Made by a program: the position numbers and the translations under genes
Notes under the pieces: model-generated
Told to the model about the DNA's origin: nothing
The model's database searches: none
The model's input: the letters and a program-made list of their open reading frames with translations, nothing else
In this document: piece by piece, positions 1 to 8,900 of the stretch
Numbering within the stretch: the first letter of the stretch is position 1
Layout of the letters: the number at the start of each line of letters is the position of its first letter
Assembly (NCBI GenBank): GCA_008931825.1
Contig: QXVZ01000252.1
Location: 1 to 24,989 of the forward strand
From: Phallusia fumigata
Taxonomy: Eukaryota > Chordata > Ascidiacea > Phlebobranchia > Ascidiidae
Length of the DNA stretch: 24,989 nucleotides
Direction of reading: 5' to 3'

Positions 1-300
1 ATTGGCAAGACAGCAATTGTTGATACGTTTACAGCAATTGTTGACATTACAATGTATCCACTACATTGCATAGCTTAGTGATTGATATAGTGTTATTATG
101 TCGCTACGATTTCTATCGCCAAGTAAAATAAACCCGAATTATAATAAATGAATAAAAATGAAAACATAATCGCTATTACTTTTTCCAAAACATGCTCTAC
201 ACGCTTATAGACAATCTCCAGATTTCCATAGCTCGCATTGAAACACCCCAGACCGGCATGGCGGCAGACAAAAAAGTAACAATGTATTTTATCTACTTAC

Positions 301-373
301 TCTGGGCGCGTGAAATTGAAAACAGGCACAAAGCCACCAGACAAGTCCAGTAAATCCTAATCGTCAGCTCCAT
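301..373 (-). CDS. first exon of a secreted or membrane protein (signal peptide), gene runs off left edge
   Basis: An ATG at 373 (minus strand) opens 24 codons with the form of a classical signal peptide: a short polar start (MELTIRIYW), a hydrophobic core (CLVALCLFSI) and a small-residue cleavage region (SRAQS). The reading frame meets a strong donor, CCCAGA|GTAAGT, after base 301, leaving phase 1. Read through, it would stop two codons later, which supports splicing here. The frame also has an upstream ATG at 478, but the 35 residues before the second Met do not resemble a signal peptide, so I prefer the ATG at 373. The rest of the gene must lie left of the window on the minus strand. The product family cannot be told from a signal peptide alone. 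Confidence 0.5.
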
Positions 374-479
374 AATCTTCTCAGTAGTTGTCGTTATCTC
401 CACGGCTTGGTAAGATTTCGATGGTCCAAATATAAATCCGAAAATTCCAAAGGGACTCAGCTGTTTAAAGTTTTCCAAA

Positions 480-1236
480 TTGAACAGGAAGTTGTCATTA
501 AATCGATTTTAAACCTAAATATATGCACTTGTATCAGTTTTTGAGCAAGATTAACTAATGCTTTTTGCCCGATAAGATTTTTTTTCAACAAACTTTCTTA
601 CAACAAACCATATTTAAAGCAGCCAGCTTTGTGCGGTCATGAATGGCGGATGATACAAAATCTTACAAAATAGTTACGCTTTAAACCATTTGTCGTCACG
701 CCTCACTGCACTAAGTTCGCACGGAAATCCGGCTTTTAAACGACGGCGCCTAGAAACTTTTTGAATACGTGAACATAACAGCACGAAAATTGGATGGTTT
801 TGGGAACTTAAACCAACTTGTTGAAACCGAGACATCCACGTTTCCTCAACAAACAATAAACCCACGAGATGTTTGTCATCAAATTGCAAAGAAACTTTCT
901 AATTTTTATGCCCAGACAGTGTCCCTCACTCCGCAGCTTCTCAGCTTCGTGTACCCGTCTTTGCACGCTCAATAACAACGCGCATACGCGACAGACGCGC
1001 CCGCCTTTTTCCTGCTTTCACCGAATGCAAAGTGACCTGAAGCGTGTAACCCCGACATGCTGATGCGCAACCACCTGCAATGCAGTGTTGACATTCTCGT
1101 TACCATAGCAACTTTCACGTCTGGGAGGCGGTGCGGTAGTTTTGTTACACTTTTTTNGACAAAAAACTTGCAAACAGATAAAAGACAAACGGGTTTTATT
1201 GCAAAAAAGAGCAATGGCTTTGCACTACAAAATCAC
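480..1236. other. non-coding stretch, probable upstream region of the left-edge gene
   Basis: No convincing coding exon was seen. The segment from about 960 to 1060 is relatively CpG-rich for this window. It is followed by an X-box-like motif at 1099-1112 and an ambiguous base at 1157 next to a T-run. If the signal-peptide exon at 373-301 is real, this is its upstream region. Confidence 0.4.
1099..1112. promoter_or_regulatory. X-box-like (RFX) motif GTTACCATAGCAAC
   Basis: The 14 bases fit the RFX/X-box consensus RYYNYYATRRNRAC at every position. X-boxes are known in animals as sites of RFX factors, often upstream of ciliary genes. The site lies about 730 bp upstream of the ATG of the signal-peptide exon. 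Function is inferred from sequence only. Confidence 0.4.
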
Positions 1237-1680
1237 TTAACAACAATTCACAGTGCTGGTTCGTATCAACGGCATAAGATGGCAAATCTCAGTTCGCGAG
1301 GAAGTTCGCTTTCGCTTCGTCCTTCGCTTTCGCGTAGGGAGCGGACAGTCAAGCGTGTCACTCAGTGACGTCACTGACGTGTGACACGCATCGCCGAGCA
1401 CGCCCGGTGGATAATTGCAAAGCGAGGAGCTGTTTACGAGCCCCTCCTCCAAGGCAAGCAGCGTCGACGCTTCGTGCTTCCCGCAGAAAATTCCAGAATG
1501 TTTCGCTTGTTTCTTGTCGCGGGTGCGGGTTTGCTGTCGTTTGCTGCAGGTTGTGAGTTTTTCGCGTCGCCTTAGGGACTTTTCGAGGAGTTTTTCGGCT
1601 TGTTCGCTGTAGAATTCCAGCTGGTCGAGATCTTTCTCCTTCAGTCGATATTCCTCGCGTTTTTGTCGACGTCTGTTCAT
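1237..1680 (-). CDS. possible small basic coiled-coil-like protein, hypothetical
   Basis: An ORF of 147 codons starts at the ATG at 1680. The first 40 or so residues are rich in Lys, Arg, Glu and Leu with heptad-like spacing (for example DLDQLEFYSEQAEKLLEKSL), consistent with a short basic helix or coiled coil. The middle and C-terminal parts are low-complexity and include a basic patch (RKRRTKRKR). I recognise no domain. The frame is open up to 1731, but the residues before the second Met are less protein-like. An overlapping ORF in another frame (1358-1828) is equally long and may be the shadow. The ORF crosses the CRE-centred palindrome at 1353-1389, which suggests part of it may not be coding. 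It could be a real single-exon gene, one exon of a larger gene, or chance in a GC-richer patch. Confidence 0.3.
   Translation of the reverse strand: MNRRRQKREEYRLKEKDLDQLEFYSEQAEKLLEKSLRRREKLTTCSKRQQTRTRDKKQAKHSGIFCGKHEASTLLALEEGLVNSSSLCNYPPGVLGDACHTSVTSLSDTLDCPLPTRKRRTKRKRTSSRTEICHLMPLIRTSTVNCC
1353..1389. repeat. 37-bp quasi-palindrome centred on a CRE (TGACGTCA)
   Basis: A perfect 14-bp palindrome, CAGTGACGTCACTG (1363-1376), is enclosed by 9-bp inverted arms GCGTGTCAC (1353-1361) and GTGACACGC (1381-1389). The core contains the consensus CREB/ATF site TGACGTCA at 1366-1373. It could be a regulatory site in a GC-richer island or part of a small repeat. Confidence 0.45.
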
Positions 1681-1731
1681 TTTGCTGCAAATAACCACAA
1701 ATAACCGTAAACCACTTTTTAGTTGAAACAA

Positions 1732-2536
1732 TACCGAGCAACATCGAATCGATATCTACTTGGGCACCGGTACGCAGGGGCAGGAGGGGGCATCCCCAAC
1801 TTGCAAATAAATTAATATATTTAACCACGCAACTTTGGTTCTCTCCTATTACACAGTATAATCTTTCAGGTTATAGGCAACGCAATTTGACTGAATATAA
1901 TATATTTAATACATAATTACCTAATACCGTAGTATATCTATACGTGTATGGGTGTGTCAGGATTATACAGTGTACAATGTACCAATTTCAAACTAATTTA
2001 AAAACTAAGCATCCCTATGAAATGTTTTCATAATATACGAATCTAACACGCTGACTAAATGTTTGTTTGCGCAGTTTTCATTTGAAGTGTTTAATACAGT
2101 GTAAGGTGGTTTTCACATACTTCATGCACAATACGTTTGAAGTTATTGTTGACAGGGTAAGGCCAAAAGTACTGGATTACGAAAAAACTTTGCAAACATG
2201 TGCATTCCGTCTAACATCGAGGCATTTTGTTGTCATAAAAAACATTACACCGTTTTGCTGGTCTTGGTTTTGAAACATGGTGACAGTGTTTCTTAATGAT
2301 CCATATTTACGTGGATGGTTTTCCTCTTTAAGCATAACCTGCCGTGATTTTTTGACGCCTGGGCCCCAAAGCTTGTTTGTACAAAACGCTCAAACCCCCT
2401 GAAAAAATAAACATTGCGAAAACTAGGCAAGTTTTGACGTTTTTTGTGAACCTCGATACGTGTACGTGCTATTTATCTGTGTTTTTTTGGAATCTTATCT
2501 TAAATATAGAAACACTAGATACCTAATTGAAGAGTA
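1732..2536. other. AT-rich stretch without recognised features
   Basis: No exon with credible splice sites or family resemblance was seen on either strand. The short plus-strand ORF near 2067-2273 looks like chance. Confidence 0.4.
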
Positions 2537-2697
2537 GCTTAATTAAAAACATAACTGCCAGAAAGCTTGTAGTGAATACATTGCAATGCAAACGTTTCAA
2601 CAATAGCTGTTGCCAATATTAGTAGATTTTGGCGAGAAGTTCAAAACCATGCTTTATACAAACAAAAAGGATTTCTGGCAGTTTTTTTAATTAAGTT
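2537..2697. mobile_element. MITE-like element with terminal inverted repeats, about 160 bp
   Basis: The left end (2538-2564) reads CTTAATTAAAAA, a short spacer, then AACTGCCAGAAA. The right end (2671-2694) reads ATTTCTGGCAG, a T-run, then AATTAAG. These are near-perfect inverted copies separated by about 105 bp of unrelated sequence. There is no coding capacity, so a non-autonomous DNA transposon (MITE) is the simplest reading. No clear target-site duplication was found. A diverged partial copy of the left half lies near 3069-3155. Confidence 0.45.
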
Positions 2698-3807
2698 ATT
2701 TTAAATGGTTCGGCTGGAATTTTGCACAGCCATCGAATGAACTTTCAATTTTGTTTCGCACAATTTAGTTTCCAAGCAGCCGTGCAAAGTTTCCAGCTTC
2801 CATATAAGGTTGTTGCGATTCTAAAACGTCACGAACATTCCTTGTTACCATGGAAATCACTCTTCACTTGCAACGCTCGCAAATTAAAATTCCAGTTTTT
2901 TGGAACTCCCCGATTTTCAAACCCTTTTAAATCACTTCACTCTGCGACTGTATGCATGTACGAACGAAGCGGGTTGAGGAATGCGCTTGGCGCAGTCGAC
3001 TGTGGTTTTTAAAAGAGTTTTTATCAGAGCCTAGCATTTTTTGCATTGACTATACGTATCTACGGAATTGTTTTACCCTAATTGCCAGAGACCTTTATAT
3101 AGTGAACACATCGTAATGCTAACGTTTCAGCGATTGCCGTTGTCATCATAAGTGTAAAAAAATATACTTTTTACTAAACTACTTCAGGTCCGTTTCTTGC
3201 GTTCTTATGTTTAATCCTGTTTAGTTACTTAGCTTTTATTGAACTTTTCAAGCAAATTGACCACTTTTAAACCTGATCAATATGCTGGTTTTGCCAGGTC
3301 GACTATTTAAAAATTTGAAAGCCTTACATTGAAAAACGCTTTTCGAAGGTGACTGTAAACATCTACCGAAGACCCTTAAACTTCACATTTGATTTCAGAA
3401 AAGATTATTAGTTTGGGGCTGTAGTTTAAAAAAAATTGTTAAAAGCACCAAATTCGTCGTTAGTTAACTGTTACATACCAATGTAAACACAAGTCAAAAT
3501 GTAAACACTAAGCAGCATAATAACCCACCTTCAAAGTTCACAAAAACCCAGAAAAATACGAAACCTTTCGAATTCAAGCCTTGTGTTAAAAAGACCAAGC
3601 CTCTGCCAAATTCGAGTCTTTCTTTAAAAAAAACATTCGAATCCATTTATATACGCGCCTCGCATTGTGTCATCACAACAAACATTGTTCGTCATTGTGC
3701 AGGTTTTGAACTGCGCGCTTCAAAATGTGACAAGGGTGCTTGAAACAATACACAGCAAAGTGCGCATTTTAAATATTTCCCTCATCGCTCGATGACGCAG
3801 AACTACT
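2698..3807. other. gene-poor stretch with a diverged repeat copy
   Basis: The only structure seen is the diverged copy of the left half of the MITE-like element near 3069-3155, and an X-box-like motif at 2844-2857 (GTTACCATGGAAAT, one mismatch to the consensus). The 96-codon plus-strand ORF at 2722-3012 has no recognisable domain and is left out. Confidence 0.4.
3069..3155 (+). repeat. diverged second copy of the MITE-like left half
   Basis: From AATTGCCAGAGACC onward this segment aligns by eye with 2550-2625, sharing TTGCCAG/CTGCCAG, TAGTGAA, AACGTTTCA and the following GTTG blocks in the same order and orientation. The level of divergence suggests an old dispersed family. Confidence 0.4.
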
Positions 3808-3821
3808 GTTGCTGTGGTAAC
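3808..3821. promoter_or_regulatory. X-box-like (RFX) motif GTTGCTGTGGTAAC
   Basis: An imperfect palindrome with the RFX half-site arrangement, one mismatch from the strict consensus (GT instead of AT at the centre). A weaker half-site cluster (GTTGCTAAGGGCGAC) follows within about 20 bp. No start codon of a recognised gene is nearby, so the target is unknown. Confidence 0.3.
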
Positions 3822-5186
3822 GGGTTGTTGTCGTTGCTAAGGGCGACGGCTGGGATTTGAAGGTTTGGCGAGCTATTGGAGCGTAAAGTTCAAATTCTGG
3901 TTAGGGTTGGGTCTGTTGTTGTGTGGTATGTATTACAAGTGGGACAGTTATATCGGGAAATACAAACTGTTTAACTTCTTTCCAGGCTGTTTGCTCTTCG
4001 TCGAAAACATGTAAACAGCGTTTAAGACATTTTTGAGCTCTTAAACTTCGTTTTTCTGAAAGCCAAAACCACCGAAAACCTATTAAAGCGAGGGTATTGT
4101 TACCGTATAAACCGTCATTTTCGCGTCATAACTGTCTATTCAACTTATTTCACAGCGTATCTAACAACATCATATGCTTCTGGGTCTACAACTACACACA
4201 TACATACATACAAATTTAAACCGTTGATAGAATTACGGACCGCCGTATTAACAAACGTGCGATGAACCGAGCAGAGAAGATACGTGGCTAAGTGGCTAAG
4301 TGGCAACCTAATGCAAATTTACGTGAGCAGTAGCTGGGTGCGCCCATGTACACAGATCAACACGGGGGATTGCGGCCCCATGTTTCACAAGGTCTAGTAT
4401 CTCAGACCTTGTGAAATTTAAATGAAACCCAGCTTAAGATTGTGAGGAATTTTACGGCCTCGCGTGTTCTAGCGACTCGAACAATTTGACTCAGTACTCC
4501 TTCAGTTGTTTAAATTCTTTATTCAGAAAATAACTCTGATTTCTTCAAAACGTTTTTTTTAATTTTTACTTAGGGTCATTAGGACAAAAATAAAACAGTT
4601 TAGAAAATTCCACATCGCAGCACTTACAATTGTATTAGTACCAAATTCTGACATAACGTCACCTAATGACGGTGCTTTGTTTCTTAAGCACAATAACTTG
4701 CGTGCACAATATGGGTTTGTATGTTTTGCTAGCTTTATTGATGACAAGATTCGGTATACTCACTTCAAATGGTTGGTTAATCAGATCGACATTTTATGCT
4801 TGATAAACCTTGTATATCTTTCGCCGTTTCCAGTTGACGGTGCTTTTTAAAATCGTCTCCATGTGACACAGTACTGATTTTAATGATTTGAAAAAGGATA
4901 TTATTTAAACACTTGTTTTTGTGAAAACTTTTTTTTAACATTTCGAGTCACAATAGTTGAAATCTTTAAGTAAGTGTTACTGGAAAATATGGGAATTTAC
5001 ACTGAAAAGGTCAAATGGATCGGAGGTTCTGAAAAACCTCTTAAATATTGGTACATTCACCAGCAGTGCCAACTCGTGTATAGGCACTGTGGAACTGCAG
5101 CTTTCCCTATTTTTTCTTGATATTGCCGGCACTGTTCACTGGCGTGTTTACCCAAAAAACGTACATTTACAGAAAGCTGATCACTG
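3822..5186. other. gene-poor stretch, probable 3' flank of the large minus-strand gene
   Basis: It holds a CATA microsatellite near 4197-4211, a short tandem GTGGCTAA duplication near 4285-4304, the perfect hairpin at 4383-4416, and a minus-strand AATAAA at 4739-4734. That signal could end the transcript of the large gene whose stop codon is near 5240 or 5187. No plus-strand gene is evident. Confidence 0.35.
4383..4416. repeat. perfect 13-bp stem hairpin with 8-base loop
   Basis: TTTCACAAGGTCT (4383-4395) is followed by eight bases and then its exact reverse complement AGACCTTGTGAAA (4404-4416). The stem is too short for a typical miRNA precursor. It is probably the core of a small foldback element. 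Confidence 0.5.
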
Positions 5187-5239
5187 TCACAAACGAATAT
5201 GCACTGATGATGACAACAGCGATTGTTGAACCATTTGCA

Positions 5240-5945
5240 TTACAATATATTTACTATGTACACCAGTTCTCTCCGGCANCCGGATATCAAAATGCTTTCT
5301 GTGTGTAAAGTGAGTCCCGGTACTTTCCACGTTGTCAAAGCGGCCTGGTTGCTGGGCGTAAACACCTTTGTTTCCTGTCGGCCTTTTTTCCGCGTCGAAG
5401 CGTGCTGGTCGCGATTTTTTAGCGTCCTGACGTCGCGACCTCACCCCGATTTCTTGCGTCGCTCTCGCGTTTTCCGGAATACGTTCTATGAAGTCATAAG
5501 TACTGAAACCACGTGGCCGTCTAGGTCGTCCCACTTTGATCATGGTGTCAGTAGGATCAAATTCAGGTTCTTGTGGTTGAAAATCAATCCGTCGCATTTT
5601 CCTTTTGTCGTCCTCAACTTGCGACGTCAGAAATTCAGCCAATACGGGCGCAGCGTTTTCCCGCGCTCGGTCACGCTCCGACGACTCGTCGTAATCGGAT
5701 GACGTATCGGGGAAATTCCCCCGATGGACTAGAATTTTCGTCTTCGGATTTTCGGTCCTAGCTGAAGGGTCAGGACAGCATTTTTCCATGGATCTCGTTT
5801 TTACCGTTTTGTACGAGTGCTGAGTACTTGGTTCCTCGTATATGTGACCAGGAGTTGTCTCTGGTGCCTCAACCATTGTCCTGTCGGGCGCCGTTTTAAC
5901 TTCCATGATCTGTATGTTGCCTCCACCGATTGGCGAATGGTTTAC
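5240..5945 (-). CDS. exon 8 (last found) of the large disordered-protein gene
   Basis: The acceptor CTACTTCAG|GTAAACC follows a long pyrimidine tract, and the exon enters in phase 0 from exon 7. It encodes VNHSPIGGGNIQI, then a charged disordered tail with HIYEEP near 5843-5826 and Arg/Pro-rich segments. The end depends on the N at 5279. If the N is dropped, the frame ends at TAA 5242-5240 with ...RELVYIVNIL. If it counts as a real base, the frame continues to TGA at 5187. A weak donor-like ATA|GTAAAT near 5254 leaves open a further exon. The nearest minus-strand AATAAA downstream is at 4739-4734. Confidence 0.55.
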
Positions 5946-8900
5946 CTGAAGTAGAAAAAAATACTTTCTTGATGAAAGGTCCCAGTACGCCAGGCCTACA
6001 AAAGGCGTTATAACGAATCATAGTAGGTCCTCCCAGCATCTCCCGTCTGCAAGACGTGGCTAGAAATATATAGCCTACTTTGGGATTTGCGGTGTCTGTG
6101 ATACGACTTTCGGCAGGCAGACCACTTACTTTGCGGAGCTCGAGCACCGAAATGCACCTGTCGAACGCCACCGCAGAGATGTTCTAGCCAGGCCTTGCTA
6201 AATGGAAATGCTTGGAACGCCGACTGGGATTTGGTTTGTGTATTTTCCAAACAAGGTTAGACCAAAACTAATACAGCAGTGGTCGGTGAAAGACATGAAG
6301 TGAAGTTTTTTTTTTGTAACAAATTTAAACCCGGTAGACGGCAAACCATCCAAACTTTCTTGTAATTCTTCTAGACGTCAAGTTTGTCCTGTAAGCGAGA
6401 TGAAAGCCCTATTCACTTCCTGGCATATATAACAAATTCGTCTGATGACTTTGCCATAATGACTTAAATAAAACACTTCTACAAGTCTCTGATATAAATT
6501 TCTCAACTCAAAATCGTCCAATTAACACTAACTTTGTACGTGATGTCTTCGAAATATTCCCTCAGTACGGGCACAGTAAGCTGGACGGATTCGTTGTCCT
6601 GTTTTGTTTTCTCATGTGCAGATTCGAGTTTAACCTTTCGCGGAGACACAATAATTTCCCCTCTCTCTTTCACCCAGCGCTGCACTTCAGCGCCCACACG
6701 CGGACAGTTATTTTCGCTATACTCGCCGGCAGGTGCTGAGACAAGAATGCGCAGTTCAGTTTTACTTGCGCATGGTATTTTTAAACGCTTTTCGCAATTA
6801 TACTGTTACACAAAACGTGGTGTGTGATGTAATAAGCGGAATAGGGACGTAACAATGCACATGTTGTTTACTTGGAAGATTACCTTTGTTCTCGTATTTT
6901 CACTGTAAAAGTTGTTTTTAAGTGTAAACAAAATTGACGTTTTTACGTGATGGTGTCGAAAAGCCTTAGCTTCGATTGGACGTTCAAGCTCATATTGTGT
7001 GAGAAACGATTAAACATGGAAGCTAACGCTTGTGTAACTGCCAAAGGATTTTAACTTTCCGATATAACTTTTCCGCTAACAAAAATTTTGGAAATTGCTA
7101 AACCAACCTGGTCTTGGTGAGAACAACGGCAATCTGTGTTCATCATCCCGTTTATCTTCATCACAACATATCTCTGTAGTTTGTTTCTCTCGCGGACTTG
7201 TCTTGGAGCTGCGACTGCTGCCAGGTAACTCATGTAAAGGACTCGCGATTAAATCTTCCTGCTCAGTGGAATTGGCCTCCGCAGGCGTTGGAAGTTCGTC
7301 ACTGGTTTCCTTATCGGCTTTTAGACTTTCAACGTCAACTGAGCAGTCTAACCTTTGCTTTAATTGAGTAAAACCCGAGCGGGGCCGAGGGAGTGGAACT
7401 TTTCGGGTGTTTCTGATTCCTGTTGGGCCGAAACTAGGGCCAGGCACAGATCTTCCTCGTCCTCTTCTGTTGTTCCTAACCTCCTCCTTCCTCCTCTGCT
7501 CTTCAGGAGCAAACTTCGCCTCGGAACAAAATTCTTGGCAGGTGCTGTCGCTTTCACCTGACACCGACTCGCTATCGCCCTTCAGCGGCGCAAACTTGAC
7601 CTTGAACTCGTGTTTGGGTCGCTGCTGGTACGGATGAAATCTTCTACAGTTCCGGATACAGGGTTTCTTTGCACAGCACATGTTGTGGACTTTGTGACTT
7701 CGACAACAGTGGTGATTTCGACTGCTGTAAGACGAATCTGTGTCGTTCTCCGTGCCGGCACACGTTCTGCAGCAGCGTGTCGCTTTCCTTGGCTCTTCAA
7801 CGCGCTTTGAAGCTACTGGAACGGTCGTCGAATTTTCAGACGAATATAAACCTCTCGGTGAGACTAAAGCTCCGAATATATCACTGCTCTCCTGGATTGT
7901 CTTGTTAGTAACGCCCTGGTTAGTTTTCAAGCTCAACACTTCTGCTCTGAGCAGATCCACAGCTTCGAGCAACTTAAACTGTATTGCAGTGCTTTCTGCC
8001 CGGCCCGGGCTCTCTCTAGCTTCACCTGGCGGCTTAAAATCGGACACCATTTTCTCGAACTGCGCCAGACTTGTATGAATTTCAACCAGACTGCTGCTGA
8101 TTTCGGCACAGAACCGTTCACTCTCTGCACTGTGGTTAGAGTCCTGCTGTTTGGGAATGGATGGGAGATTGGAAGTATCAAATCCTGCGTCCTCTGCCCA
8201 GCTAACAACACGTTGTAACTCCGTGTTCAGCTCATCGACCAGATCTTTTACTCCATCTGGCGTCGAGTCTACTTCACCGGTTATTTCGCTACAGGATTCA
8301 ACGTCACTATCTAGATTCGAGTCATCTGGATCGTTTTCAGCCAGGTTTATTTCAGAACGCTTCCAAACAACTTTCATCGTGCCTCCGCCAAGATTATCAT
8401 CATCTGAAGTTTTTGTTGGATTCGTAGAACAGCTAAGTGACTCCTTATCCGGTTTTGGTGACACTGTGCTTTTTTCATTGCCTGACAAACCAGGTTCTTG
8501 CTTCGATTTTAGTTTTTCCATGCCGCTGCTGCTGTCTTGAACAAACAGATACGCGGATGTTGCAGCGTCCATATCAGCAGACGGCCTGGTCTTAACTTGT
8601 CCTCGACAAGACAGTTTTTCTCCGATTCGTTTCCCAATTGACACAGTGCTTGAATTAGGACCACCTGAACCTCTGCCTACATTTCTTTCCCTGAAGCCTA
8701 TTGTAACGCTTCCACTGTTACAGCTCGACTGAGGCATGTTGCCAGACTCTCGCTGTCTCCGCTCCCAATCCTTTCCCACAATGCAATAGCGCCGCAGCGA
8801 CATCTGTGATTGGCTGTCGCAGCACGTGTCTACGTTCCGGTCCACTAGCTCCATTTCAGGCAACCGATTTCTACTTTTACCCGCTGGAGGCGCATGTTTT

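Noticed and set aside
1358..1828. 156-codon minus-strand ORF overlapping 1237-1680
   Set aside because: Composition is less protein-like than the overlapping frame; at most one of the two can be real.
2722..3012. 96-codon plus-strand ORF
   Set aside because: No domain, no credible promoter or splice context, and composition like the surrounding non-coding DNA.
4383..4416. microRNA precursor
   Set aside because: The 13-bp stem is too short for a typical precursor hairpin.
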